NCBI RefSeq assembly: GCF_000373585.1 | Contig: NZ_KB891902.1 | Span: 1 to 64,000, forward strand | Direction of reading: 5' to 3' | Length of the DNA stretch: 64,000 nucleotides | Origin: Streptomyces sp. MspMP-M5 | Lineage (GTDB): Bacteria; Actinomycetota; Actinomycetes; Streptomycetales; Streptomycetaceae | Position numbers and translations under genes: made by a program | The notes under the pieces: model-generated | Told to the model about the DNA's origin: nothing | Seen by the model: only the letters and a program-made list of their open reading frames with translations | Database searches by the model: none | Shown here: one piece after another, positions 8,598-17,265 of the stretch | How positions within the stretch are numbered: position 1 is the first letter of the stretch | Layout of the letters: each line of letters starts with the position of its first letter

Positions 8598-8930
8598 TCT
8601 GCCGCCCCTTTCCTGTTTGGTGCGACACGAATTCTAGTGGAAATAGGGGAGTTGAAGCCAATCGGCCTTGGGGTGAACTTCTCTGGTTTCCGTGCCTCGG
8701 TGTATGTACCCGAGCTGTCGATGTGCGTGATGTCGACTGTTGAGAAACGTAGATTCGCGTCGAGAACCGAGCTGATCAGTGCCCGCTGCGGTGAGGAGAG
8801 TCCCGCTGACCCTGCTGTGTGATGGCGGTGCCGTCAAGGAGATCGGCGGATCGGGAACCCAGGTGGTTCACTGTCCCTTCGCGCCCGTACGGCCACTCTT
8901 CGGTCTCCGCCCGGCCGCTGTCAGGTCTCT
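8598..8930. other. intergenic region upstream of the unknown gene
   Basis: About 330 nt of lower GC than the surroundings. It should contain the promoter of the minus-strand gene starting at 8597. Short open frames lack ribosome sites. No RNA gene seen. Confidence 0.45.
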
Positions 8931-9548
8931 CTATGAGGCCTCTATCCGTTCGTGGCTGTCGTCAGGCCGTCGACGACCAAGTCGGCGAGCACGCGGGGGA
9001 GTTCGTCGCTGAGAGGTTCCTGCGTCAGGAGTGCTCGGCTGTGCAAGGGGGGCGATCAGTGCTTCGAGTGCCAGGCGTGGGTCGGTGCCTGGACGGAGCT
9101 CGCCCCGGGCGATGCCGCGTTCGATCATCACCGTGGCCAGCTCGATCCGGGACCGCCAGAATCGTTCGCGCGCCTCGGCCAGTTCGGGATCGTCCACCGC
9201 CATCAACGTGACGCGGGCGAGCGCGGAGCCGAGTGGGTCGTTGAGGTAGTGCGCCACCAGGGTGGCGAAGGTCTGCAGATCCTCACGCACGGACCCGGTG
9301 TCCGGTACGGGGATGTGCTGGTCGCTGGCGGCGAGTGCGGCGTCGACCAGGAGGTTCTCGCGAGTGCGCCAACGGCGGTAGAGGGAGGTCTCGTTCACCC
9401 CGGCCCGTTTGGCGACGTCGGCGAAGCTGAACCGAGCCGTGCCGCCTTCCGTCAGAGCCTCCACCGCGGCGTCCAGCACCGCCTTCCGTACGCGTGCTGC
9501 CCGGCCACCTGGTCTGCGCCGGATCTCGCCGTCGCTCACTCGCCTCAC
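8931..9548 (-). pseudogene. TetR-family regulator with C-terminal frameshift
   Basis: The N-terminal TetR DNA-binding domain is intact (ARFSFADVAKRAGVNETSLYRRW), as is most of the ligand domain up to LALEALIAPL. After that the reading frame turns into an Arg-rich tail. Removing one C from a six-C run near 9046-9051 instead gives the family-typical ending LHSRALLTQEPLSDELPRVL...DGLTTATNG with a stop at 8942-8944. The gene as written therefore has a one-base insertion, real or a sequencing artefact. The DNA-binding part could still function. It abuts a truncated hydrolase gene on the other strand with almost no intergenic space. Confidence 0.82.
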
Positions 9549-9565
9549 CCTCTCCCCATAACCCT

Positions 9566-9910
9566 AACGTCGAAGAAGCCTTCACCCCCGGACGCTCCTT
9601 CGCCTTCGGCATGGAAGGCATCGTCGGCAACGCCCTCGGCCTCGACGAACTCCCCGCGCCTGAGCAGATGTCGGCCCACTTCTCCGGCTTCGACCTGCGG
9701 CCCCTGCTCGACCGGGACGCCAACGCCCCCATGCTCGTCATCAACGGGGCGGACGACGTCCATGTGCCGCAGCACGACACCCTGGCCTTCCAGGGCCGCC
9801 GCGACACCCGCGTCGAACTCCACCCCGACACCGGCCACTGCGCCGTCACCAGACTGTCCGAAGTGATGCCGATCATCTTCACCTGGCTCAAGGAGACCTT
9901 CAAGAGCTGA
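9566..9910 (+). pseudogene. alpha/beta-hydrolase (FrsA-like esterase), 3' fragment
   Basis: Only the C-terminal third of an alpha/beta-hydrolase is present. It has a cap-like segment (FAFGMEGIVGNALGLDE), then MLVINGADDVHVPQHDT containing the acid loop, then HPDTGHCAVTR with the catalytic His, ending in TWLKETFKS. The nucleophile elbow and everything upstream are missing, and no ribosome site or start precedes it. It begins about 18 nt from the divergent TetR start. A deletion has probably removed the intergenic region and the first part of the hydrolase, which may once have been the regulator's target. Confidence 0.75.
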
Positions 9911-9960
9911 ACGGTCTGCGGCAACGGCCGGTGGGGGAGGAGGGGGGTGGTGTGTTGTGG

Positions 9961-10002
9961 GTGGCAGGTGGCAGGTGGCAGGTGGCAGGTGGCAGGTGGC
10001 AG
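9961..10002. repeat. six tandem copies of GTGGCAG
   Basis: A perfect 7-bp unit is repeated six times in the 3' region between the hydrolase fragment and the convergent acetyltransferase gene. No function is evident; copy number is likely to vary by slippage. Confidence 0.95.
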
Positions 10003-10019
10003 GGGCGGGCCAGGCTAGG

Positions 10020-10499
10020 TCATGGTGCAGGTCGGTACTCCATCAGAAGGGATGCGCCGGCATGTGACACGTGGTGGAAGCCGGCCTTCTGCCATGCGCG
10101 TATGGCCCGGGTGTTCGTCGCAAGTGGGTCGACCGTTATCCGCTGCCAACCGAGGGTGCCGCACAGATGGGAGATGAGGGCGCGGGTCGCGTCCGGTCCC
10201 AGTCCGCGGCCCTGTGCCCCGGTGGTCAGAGCCATGTCGATTCCTCCTTCGTCAGGGCCGCCATGCCAGTACTGTGCATAGCCCACCGGCACGCCGTGCG
10301 CGTGGATGAGGAAGGACTCGACCTGCGGTCGGCGTCGCCCCACGTACTTGGCTGCGACTTCGGCACGCGACAGCGGCACCCCGCCCCAGTGCTCGACGAA
10401 GTCCGGGTCCGCGAACCAGCTCGCGAGCAGGGTCAAGTCGCCCTCGGATGTGGGGACGAGGTCTGTCAGCTCTCCGCTGATGGTCGGACAGGTGGGCAT
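10020..10499 (-). CDS. GNAT acetyltransferase, AAC(6')-like
   Basis: The 159-aa N-acetyltransferase of the RimJ/RimL and aminoglycoside 6'-acetyltransferase group would transfer acetyl from acetyl-CoA to an amine. Visible features are WFADPDFVEHWGG near residue 30, VPVGYAQYW, the acetyl-CoA loop TTGAQGRGLGPDATRAL and the closing KAGFHHV. GAGGAG lies 4-5 nt before the ATG. Substrate is unknown; it may confer aminoglycoside resistance or act on another small amine. The gene stands alone between a tandem repeat at its 3' end and the MOSC gene 38 nt upstream, transcribed in the same direction. Confidence 0.85.
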   Translation of the reverse strand: MPTCPTISGELTDLVPTSEGDLTLLASWFADPDFVEHWGGVPLSRAEVAAKYVGRRRPQVESFLIHAHGVPVGYAQYWHGGPDEGGIDMALTTGAQGRGLGPDATRALISHLCGTLGWQRITVDPLATNTRAIRAWQKAGFHHVSHAGASLLMEYRPAP

Positions 10500-10537
10500 G
10501 CGACTCCTCGTGTGCTGTTGCCGTCAGTCGTTCGACG

Positions 10538-11443
10538 TTACTCCGACAGTCCGAAGCTGCGGCCTGACGGTCCAGCAGTCACCAGGCCGGTGGTGGTGAC
10601 AAGCTCGGTCGATAAGCGGACGGTGTCGCCTGGTGTCACGCGGCCGGGGCGGACGACCTGGGCGTAGACGCCGGCACACGGTTCGGGGCGGCGGCCGGGC
10701 ATGGCGACGATTCGGTGGTGTTCGGCGAGGGTGCGCAGGGCGGCCTTGTCCTGGGGGAGTGGGCCGTGCGCAAGGGTTGGCACGGCACAGCGGGGCGTGG
10801 AGGCGACGATGCGGAGGACGAGGTGCTCGCCGATGCTCAGTTCTCCGCCCATCCAGGCATGTTCGGGGAAGCCGAGGCCGTCGGTGGTGATCACGATGTT
10901 GGGGCGATAGCGCACCGCCTCGATGCTTTTGCGGGGGCTGAGGGCGGCTACCTGGTTCAGGGTCGAGGTGCTGATCAGGTGTACGGGGGCGAAGTCGAAG
11001 AAGGTTCCGGCGGGTGCCAGTGCGCCGAGATCGACGATGTCCGCCTGTACTTCGGCGTCGAGGCCGTCGCGCAGCACCTGCTCGGGTACGGATCGGTCGA
11101 GCGTGCCCCTGGACGGAGCGGTGTCGGTCAGGGTGACGGTCCGGCCGAGGTAGGCGGAGAGCGCGTCGTCGATGTCGGGGTCGTCGCTCCGGAGCAAGGT
11201 GCCGTCGGGTAAGGCGATACGGGTGCGGTCCCGTTCGAGCATGGCGGTGCACTGCAGCAGGTTCCGCCACAGGCGTGGGCTCTTCGCGCTGGCGATCTTC
11301 CCGGAGTCCTGATCGACGATGGCCAGTGACCGGTCTCCTGCCAGGCCGCGTTCGGTCACCTCGGCTGAGGCTACTGCCTGGCCGAGCATCGACTTGACCG
11401 GGTAGCGCCACAGGCCGGCCACGGTGCCGAGTTCGTTCTGCAT
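10538..11443 (-). CDS. MOSC-domain protein (molybdenum-cofactor sulfurase C-terminal type)
   Basis: The 301-aa protein combines an N-terminal MOSC beta-barrel domain (GTVAGLWRYPVKSMLGQ, typical of MOSC_N) with a MOSC domain holding the conserved RYRPNIVI and the late Cys in EPCAGVYAQV. Such proteins bind molybdenum cofactor or sulfur and act as amidoxime-reducing-type or sulfur-carrier proteins. AGGAG is 8 nt upstream of the ATG. It lies 63 nt downstream of the permease gene on the same strand. No molybdoenzyme gene is close by, so its partner is unknown. Confidence 0.9.
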   Translation of the reverse strand: MQNELGTVAGLWRYPVKSMLGQAVASAEVTERGLAGDRSLAIVDQDSGKIASAKSPRLWRNLLQCTAMLERDRTRIALPDGTLLRSDDPDIDDALSAYLGRTVTLTDTAPSRGTLDRSVPEQVLRDGLDAEVQADIVDLGALAPAGTFFDFAPVHLISTSTLNQVAALSPRKSIEAVRYRPNIVITTDGLGFPEHAWMGGELSIGEHLVLRIVASTPRCAVPTLAHGPLPQDKAALRTLAEHHRIVAMPGRRPEPCAGVYAQVVRPGRVTPGDTVRLSTELVTTTGLVTAGPSGRSFGLSE

Positions 11444-11506
11444 GATGGCGTCTCCTTGGTCTGCTTTGCGTGGTGTAGTGGTGAGAGGCGTGAAGTCACC
11501 GGCTTC

Positions 11507-12979
11507 TCAGGCGGTTTGTGTGAAGAGGGTCACGGCGACGGCCGGCACCGTCAAGGCGCCGTACACGGCGGCCGCCACGCGCAGGCCGAAGCGCAGCAGA
11601 CCGTGCTCCACTACTCCGGCGGTCTTCGCGCGGTCGCCGGCCACTGCCAGGATCAGCATGATCATGGGCAGCGAGGTGAAGACGGTGTGCCCCGCCGCGC
11701 TGTTCTGCAACGCCGCGAACCACGTACCGAGCCCGTCGCCGTGCGGAGCCAGGCTCTGCTGGAGCGGCATCATCAGCGCATTGCCACCGACGTTCGAACC
11801 GGTCAGAAAGCCGCTGAGCATGCCGAGCGCGGGTGCGGCCAGTGCGATGACCAGCGGCGGCGCCCCGGCAACCGCCGTGCCCAGTTCGCGGATCATGCCG
11901 CTGTCCACCATCAGGCGCCCCAGCGCCACAAACCCGGCCAGCGCGAGCAGTGGTCGGCCGACTCGCGTCAACGCGGCGCGGACGTCCGGGCCGTGCAGCC
12001 GTCCGCGGTCAAGCAGCACCGCGGCAGCCAGCAGCGGCAGACACGGCGAGGACAGCAGCGCGAAACCGGTCCGCCCCACGTGTAGTTCAAGAGGAGGAAC
12101 GCCCACCGTCGCCATGGCCCGGAGGACGACGATTCCGCCCAGGACGAGGCCGTAGGCCCGCACTACGGTGCCTGGCGGCAGCAGTCGGCCGCCGCTTTGC
12201 CGACCTTCCGTGTCGGCGCCGGTCCGTCGGACCGCGCACAGCACCAGTCCGACCGTGGTGGTGCACAACCCGGCCAGCACGCCCGCCGGTTGCACCAGAC
12301 CCGCCTGGTTGAGCGCCAGCAGTCCCCACGCCAGTGCGCCACCCGCACCCGCGGCCACCAGTACCGCCCGCAGTCGGCGCCGCGGGCGCGCCAAGAGCGC
12401 CGCCCACACCGCGACCAGCGGGAAGACCAGGCTGCTGGTGATCGCGGTGGCGGAGCCGAGCGTGGTCGTATCCGTATCCGAGAGGGTGGCGGCCACGACG
12501 GTGGCAAGGCCGAGGGTGCCCCACGGCATGATGTTCATGCCGAGCATTGCCTGTCGCAGCGCGGTTGCGGCCGGCCCGAGGGCCAGCAACACCGGCACGG
12601 TGACCAGCAACGACACCCCGAAACCGGTGAGCGCTTCCACGGTGGGGGCGATGCCGACCACCACGAGTGCGGCCTTCGCAGGACCGGGCAGCGGAAGCTC
12701 GCGGACCCACTCCTGCATCGACCGGTGAATGCCGTGGCGGGTCAGCACCTGGCTGAGGTAGACGCCAGGCAGCATCACCGCCGCGGCGTTGAGCACCAGC
12801 AGAGCGGCGCCGCCGGCGCCTTCGGCCGCCGCCTTGCCCGACAGCGCAAAGTCCGGCAACCACCAGATCAGCAGCGCCGCCAACACGGCACCCGCCAGTG
12901 CCGCCCAGTGCGCGGGCTTACGGAGCCAGGTGATCACCCCCAACACCAGGACAAGTGGGGACACCGCTATCGTCCACAT
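11507..12979 (-). CDS. L-lactate permease (LctP) family transporter
   Basis: This is a polytopic membrane protein of about 490 aa with at least a dozen hydrophobic segments. LctP hallmarks include APTVEALTGFGVS (residues about 105-120), LGMNIMPWGTLG, LSGFLTGSNVGGNALM and LQNSAAGHT. The family imports lactate or glycolate with protons. It is somewhat shorter than the E. coli protein, mainly in loops. ATG at 12979 is chosen because the first membrane segment (MWTIAVSPLVLVLGVITW) starts there. The upstream AraC gene on the same strand is the likely regulator. A 9-bp tandem repeat sits about 25-60 nt upstream of the start. Confidence 0.88.
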   Translation of the reverse strand: MWTIAVSPLVLVLGVITWLRKPAHWAALAGAVLAALLIWWLPDFALSGKAAAEGAGGAALLVLNAAAVMLPGVYLSQVLTRHGIHRSMQEWVRELPLPGPAKAALVVVGIAPTVEALTGFGVSLLVTVPVLLALGPAATALRQAMLGMNIMPWGTLGLATVVAATLSDTDTTTLGSATAITSSLVFPLVAVWAALLARPRRRLRAVLVAAGAGGALAWGLLALNQAGLVQPAGVLAGLCTTTVGLVLCAVRRTGADTEGRQSGGRLLPPGTVVRAYGLVLGGIVVLRAMATVGVPPLELHVGRTGFALLSSPCLPLLAAAVLLDRGRLHGPDVRAALTRVGRPLLALAGFVALGRLMVDSGMIRELGTAVAGAPPLVIALAAPALGMLSGFLTGSNVGGNALMMPLQQSLAPHGDGLGTWFAALQNSAAGHTVFTSLPMIMLILAVAGDRAKTAGVVEHGLLRFGLRVAAAVYGALTVPAVAVTLFTQTA

Positions 12980-13003
12980 CGCTCCAGCCGCCTTTCGCTT
13001 CCT

Positions 13004-13039
13004 GCTATACGCGCTATACGCGCTATACGCGCCATACGG
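13004..13039. repeat. 9-bp tandem repeat (GCTATACGC, nearly 4 copies) upstream of lctP
   Basis: Three perfect copies and one variant copy of GCTATACGC lie 25-60 nt upstream of the permease start. On the transcribed strand this gives phased TATAGC elements, so it may act as overlapping -10 sequences or an operator array. No data prove either. Confidence 0.85.
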
Positions 13040-13152
13040 GCAAGGCACAGCATCGCCGAGCGGCCGACGGCGGTCTTGAACAAAAGTCGCGGGGGGAGGG
13101 GGAGATGAGAGACGGGGCATGGGAGCCGGATTCCGTCGGACGGGATCTGGTT

Positions 13153-13971
13153 CTAGGGACGGATGGCCCCGGGCGTCACTCCGAAATAGCGCTTGCACAC
13201 CCGTGTCAGGTGTGCCTGATCGGCGAAGCCGGTGGCCGCCGCTACCTCGGCCGGGCGCTGTCCGGACAGCAGGAGACGGCGCGCGCGATTGGCCCGCAGC
13301 CGCAGCAGATAGGCATGCGGTGGCAGTCCGTACCTCTGGCGGAACGCCGTGATGAGTGAGGCCCTCGGCATGCCTGCGGCCGTGCTGAGTTCGGCCACGG
13401 TGATGGGTTCCGTCCATCGGTCGTGCAGGAGCTGCCTGGCCAGGTCAGGGCCGCTGCGCGCGCTCCCAGGAGCGTCGGAGGCGAACGTCCGGCCGGTGCG
13501 GGCATGTCGGCGGAGCACCGCACCCAGCCCTTCCAGGAGGAGCGACTCGGCGGTGAGAGGGTCTTCTGCCTGCTCCTGTACGCGGTGGACGCGACGCAGC
13601 CGGGCGAACAGCGCGGCGTCCTGCACGGCTGTCTGTGGAAACCAGACAGTTGCGCTGCCGGTGTGGGCGCGGGCCAGCTCTTCGACCAGGGCCGTGTCGA
13701 AATAGAACATGCGGTACCGCCAGCCCTCGCCCCCGGCGGCGTAACCCGTATGCACCTGCCCGGGATTGAGGATCACCAACTGCCCGGCCGGCACGACCAC
13801 CTTGCCGCCTGGCATGTGCAGCCCCTCCGCGCCCTGTTCGATGACGCCGACCGACAGCTGCTCGTGACTGTGCCGGTCGAAGGCGAAGCGCTCGAAACGG
13901 GCGGCCAGCAACTCCACCCGTGGACTGCCGACCGCGGTCCACAGCCGCGCGTGCTCGGTGCCCGTTCCCAT
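13153..13971 (-). CDS. AraC-family transcriptional regulator
   Basis: The 272-aa regulator has an N-terminal cupin-like sensing domain (FDRHSHEQLSVGVIEQGAEG, VVPAGQLVILNPGQVHTGY) and a C-terminal double helix-turn-helix (ITVAELSTAAGMPRASLITAFRQRYGLPPHAYLL and a second HTH ending VCKRYFGVTPGAIRP). The first motif is given here by its opening ITVAELSTAAGMPRAS. It lies directly upstream of the lactate-permease gene in the same direction, with 173 nt between them. Control of that permease by lactate or a related acid is a reasonable inference. The 155-nt gap after its own start separates it from the ABC ATPase gene. Confidence 0.9.
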   Translation of the reverse strand: MGTGTEHARLWTAVGSPRVELLAARFERFAFDRHSHEQLSVGVIEQGAEGLHMPGGKVVVPAGQLVILNPGQVHTGYAAGGEGWRYRMFYFDTALVEELARAHTGSATVWFPQTAVQDAALFARLRRVHRVQEQAEDPLTAESLLLEGLGAVLRRHARTGRTFASDAPGSARSGPDLARQLLHDRWTEPITVAELSTAAGMPRASLITAFRQRYGLPPHAYLLRLRANRARRLLLSGQRPAEVAAATGFADQAHLTRVCKRYFGVTPGAIRP

Positions 13972-14126
13972 CGGTCCATGATCTCAGATGGGCCCGGAGA
14001 GCGCGGAGTTGCGTCGTCACGTAGTTGCGTACTGCGGGTGTCATGGTCAGCACTCTGGTGCCTGTGCGGTCGCCGCCGAGGGCGGGTGTGCTGGGCGGGG
14101 GCGGGCCGGTGCGCGGCGGTTCGCGG

Positions 14127-15020
14127 TCATGCGCGCTGTCCGATCATGTCCAGGTAGATGTCCTCCAATGTCAGGCGTGTGACGGTGAGTTCGGGGACTT
14201 CGCCGCGGAATTCGGTGGTCAGTTTGCGTACGAGTGCGGTGGGGGTGTGGGTGCGGACGGTGCGTGGTCCGTCGGGGGCGCGCCAGCGGACCTCGGCCGC
14301 GCTGGTCCGGCGGCCGCCCAGTCGCGCCGGGGTGTCGACGGCGACCATCCGACCCTTGTTGATCACCGCGACCCGATCGGCGAGGTGTTCGGCCTCGTCC
14401 AGGTGGTGCGTGGTCAGCAGGATTGTGGTGCCTTGATCGCGCAGGGTCCGGATCAGGGACCAGAAGCGGCGGCGCACTTCGGGGGCGAAGCCGGTGGTGG
14501 GCTCGTCGAGAAAGAGGAGTTGGGGGCGGCCGATGATGCCCAGGGCGATCTCCAGGCGGCGGCGCTTGCCACCGGAGAGCGTGTTCAGCCGATGGTCCGC
14601 CTCCTCCATGAGCTCGGCCAGGCCCAGGGCCTCCTCGACAGGCATGGGATCGGCGTAGTAGACGCCGAAGAGGTCGACGACCTGGCGCACGGTCAGGGTG
14701 CCGAAGTCGGCGGCTCCCTGGAGGACGATGCCGATGCGGTTGCGCCAGGCAGGAGTGGCGTGCCGGGGATCGACGCCCAGGACGCGGACCTCGCCGCTGT
14801 CCGGACGGCGGTGCCCCTCCAGGATCTCCATCGTGGTGGTCTTGCCGGCGCCGTTCGGGCCGAGGAGGGCGACGATCTCCCCGGAGTGGACGTCCAGGTC
14901 GATACCGTCCAGGGCGGTGACGGAGGGGTAGTGCTTGGTCAGTCCGCGAACGCGGATCGCGGGGTGTGCCCTGCCTCCTCGGGGGCGGTTGCGGGGACGG
15001 GGGCGTGCGGGCGCGGGCAT
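14127..15020 (-). CDS. ABC transporter ATPase, drug-export (DrrA) type, orphan
   Basis: The 297-aa nucleotide-binding subunit shows Walker A LLGPNGAGKTTT, signature LSGGKRRRLEIA, Walker B LLFLDEPTTGF and H-loop TTHHLDEAEHLADR. The D-loop reads GFAPEVRR rather than GLDP. The C-terminal extension is typical of DrrA/NodI-type ATPases that pair with an ABC-2 permease. No permease gene follows; the next gene is an AraC regulator. It is therefore an orphan or its partner is elsewhere. ATG at 15020 has GAAGGA 7 nt upstream; a longer Pro/Gln-rich start at 15152 is less likely. It is downstream of two uncharacterised genes on the same strand. Confidence 0.9.
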   Translation of the reverse strand: MPAPARPRPRNRPRGGRAHPAIRVRGLTKHYPSVTALDGIDLDVHSGEIVALLGPNGAGKTTTMEILEGHRRPDSGEVRVLGVDPRHATPAWRNRIGIVLQGAADFGTLTVRQVVDLFGVYYADPMPVEEALGLAELMEEADHRLNTLSGGKRRRLEIALGIIGRPQLLFLDEPTTGFAPEVRRRFWSLIRTLRDQGTTILLTTHHLDEAEHLADRVAVINKGRMVAVDTPARLGGRRTSAAEVRWRAPDGPRTVRTHTPTALVRKLTTEFRGEVPELTVTRLTLEDIYLDMIGQRA

Positions 15021-15156
15021 GGGGCTGTCCTTCGGCGGTTCAGCGGGGCTGGGGAGGGGCGGGCATGCCTGGGCGGGAGCAGGGTGTGTCACCGGCGGTT
15101 GTGGTTGGGGTTGGGGCTGGGGTGGGGCCGGCGTCTCGACCGCCGTGTGCACGGGT

Positions 15157-16083
15157 TCATCGACGAGGGCCTCCCTCCCTCGGGGCCGGGACCAGCGCCC
15201 GGACCGAGGCCGCCGCCAGGGCCAGCAGCATCCGATGGCGACCGCCAGACACGCCCAGTCGGTTGCCCATCAGTGCTGTGTAGTCGTCGAGGAGTCGAAG
15301 TCGCCGCAGATGGACCTCCGAGACTGTGCAGGCCGGTGCCCGGGAGGCTCCGACCGCGCCGGCCAGCCTGGCCAGCAGGGGTTGGGTGGCGGTCATCCAG
15401 GCCCCCAGCGCCCAGAAGTCCTCCTCATGCGGCCCCGGCGCGCACGGCCCGCCCTGGTACGGGCCCAGCGTGGCCCCGTCCCACCCCTTCGGCAGCGTCC
15501 ATATGCCCCGCAGCAGGGCGACGAAGTCCCGCCGCCCGGCCGCGAACTCCGCGGTCAACTCCGCCGAACTCAGCACCTCCTCCAGGCCGTCGGCGGCGAC
15601 CAGGGCCTCGGACCGGGCGCGCAGCTCGGGCGGGCGGCGCAAGTCGCGGGTGCGGTTGGCGAGCAGGAACGAGAGCACCTCGGTGTCGCGGTCGGCCTCG
15701 TCCAGCCCTTGGAGCAGCATCCGCAGGGCCAGTTCGCTGGCGGCCGCCAGGTGCTCCTCCTGCCATCGCACGACCCAGGGCGTCCCGTCGAGCAGCACCG
15801 GCGGACGTCGCCGGTCGGGTGGCGGGGTGAGCCGCTCCTGTCCGCAGGCGGTCAGTCGGCGGTCCAGTTCGTACCGTACGGCTTCCTGCGCCCCGGGGTC
15901 GGCGAGGTGGAACCAGGCGCGCAGCCGGCCGCCGGACTTGACCGTCTGGAAGACGAAGCGGTACGTGGCGCCGGCCGTCGTCAGACGCTCCACGGCGGGG
16001 GCCAGTACGTCCTGCACGGCGGCCCCGAGCCCGGGCTCCGCGATCAGGTCGTGCGCCACCCAGGGAGCTGTCTCCGCCGTCAC
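15157..16083 (-). CDS. uncharacterised protein, 308 aa
   Basis: I cannot assign it with confidence. It is soluble and starts MTAETAPWVAHDLIAEPG. It has a beta-strand-rich first part (YRFVFQTVKSGGRLRAWFHL) followed by a helical region (EEHLAAASELALRMLLQGL, then further helices to the end). The first part loosely recalls the C-terminal domain of lantibiotic dehydratases (an FxRY...LR-type strand followed by an acid-rich helix), but key motifs are not clear. It lies 136 nt upstream of an orphan export ATPase, a gene pair sometimes seen in ribosomal-peptide clusters. No precursor peptide was recognised. Codon use supports that it is coding. Confidence 0.65.
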   Translation of the reverse strand: MTAETAPWVAHDLIAEPGLGAAVQDVLAPAVERLTTAGATYRFVFQTVKSGGRLRAWFHLADPGAQEAVRYELDRRLTACGQERLTPPPDRRRPPVLLDGTPWVVRWQEEHLAAASELALRMLLQGLDEADRDTEVLSFLLANRTRDLRRPPELRARSEALVAADGLEEVLSSAELTAEFAAGRRDFVALLRGIWTLPKGWDGATLGPYQGGPCAPGPHEEDFWALGAWMTATQPLLARLAGAVGASRAPACTVSEVHLRRLRLLDDYTALMGNRLGVSGGRHRMLLALAAASVRALVPAPREGGPRR

Positions 16084-16218
16084 CTGATACCTCCCGAAAT
16101 TCGCATGGTTGCCTCTCCTCCTCCGTGGACCGCTGGCCAGCGGCCGCTGCCACGGCGCGTCCCCGTCGCCGTCCCGCTTCCGGTCACCGCCCCGCCCCCG
16201 TCACCATCCCGCTGCGCG

Positions 16219-16521
16219 TCACCACCCGCCCCCGTCCCCGTCCGGCGCGTCCGTCGCCGGCGTCCGGACCGGCCAGATCCACACCGCGTCCGTCACCGCC
16301 AGGCCCTGGACCTGGAAGCGGCGCTCGGCCGAGTCGGTGAAGCAATCGATGAACTGGACCTGCGCGGCGTACCGTTCGGCCTCCTCGTCATCGAGGGTGT
16401 GCGGGGGATCGGAGCCGGTGTCGCGGGCGAGGTCGCGCTCCAGCAGTGTGCCGATCAACTGCCGTACTGAGGGCCGCTGGTGTGCCGGCACCTCGATCAG
16501 CAGATCCTCCGCCACCGCCAC
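16219..16521 (-). CDS. small uncharacterised protein, about 100 aa
   Basis: An open frame with good third-position GC reads MAVAEDLLIEVPAHQRPSVR from a GTG at 16521 (a start 6 nt further in is also possible). It contains a helical acidic middle (TLDDEEAERYAAQ) and ends in a Gly/Asp-rich tail. It is in line with the 308-aa gene 135 nt downstream and could be its operon partner. No family recognised; the start is uncertain because no strong ribosome site is present. Confidence 0.45.
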   Translation of the reverse strand: MAVAEDLLIEVPAHQRPSVRQLIGTLLERDLARDTGSDPPHTLDDEEAERYAAQVQFIDCFTDSAERRFQVQGLAVTDAVWIWPVRTPATDAPDGDGGGW

Positions 16522-17265
16522 CGCGGCCGAACCCGGCCGTGGGCAGGGGCGACACCCACCGAATTCCGGCCAAAGTCGCCGTAGCCGCGGTAGTCGCCCG
16601 ATTTCCGCCCCTCAGCGGCCGCATCCGTGTAGCCGGGTCGAGCGATGGTCCGCTGAGCGCATCGCGCCGTCGTTCACCAAGGCGGCCTCGGCGGCGAGTT
16701 GCCCAGGATGGTGGAAGGCGCCCAGGGCGCGGCCGATCACCAGCCCTAACCGCTCCGTGGCGCGGGCCGCGACCGCGCCGAGAAAGGACAGTAGGCTCGG
16801 ACAGTGGCTCGGGCGGCAGGCGCCGCACTAGTCGATGGGACAGCGCACGCGCATCTTCACCGCTACACATCCGGCCGATTCCGCGAGCGGACACAGATCC
16901 GGTCGATTCCATGCGGGGACACTGAGCCCGCGCGTCGGAGAAGTATCCTGCCGCCGACTTCCACTTCTCGCGGCAGACGCCAGGAAGGTCGGGCACTCCT
17001 AACTGCATGGCTGCTCCTCGCTTGTCCCGGGCGGGGCGCCCGCGGACCGCCCCGTCTGTTCCGGTCCTTACGTTTCGTCAGTCTGTGCGAACGAGCGTTC
17101 CGCAGGCATCCGTCACCCGACCTGCCCCCGACTGGGCCGCCATCCGCAACGGCTGCCCGGAAAACTGCCGTGACCAGCGGCTGAATGCGATCGGCGGATG
17201 CAACCTGCCGCTATACACACCCGTCATACGCATGAGGAACACTCAAGGAGAAGGGACACCGCCGG
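16522..17265. other. long gap with a possible decayed gene and the LuxR promoter
   Basis: No intact gene is evident. On the minus strand a stop-to-stop frame from about 16835 to 16612 translates to protein-like sequence (ERLGLVIGRALGAFHHPG, then QLAAEAALVNDGAM). It lacks a start and may be a remnant linked to the two genes downstream. The right part (about 16980-17265) should hold the promoter of the large LuxR gene. No operator was recognised. Confidence 0.4.

Noticed and set aside
9961..10002. GTGGCAG repeat as an origin iteron array
   Set aside because: No replication gene nearby and the unit is too short and purely tandem.
13085..13417. N-terminal extension of the lactate permease up to 636 aa
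   Set aside because: The extra residues are Arg/Pro/Ser-rich, overlap the AraC gene, and the first membrane helix begins at 12979.
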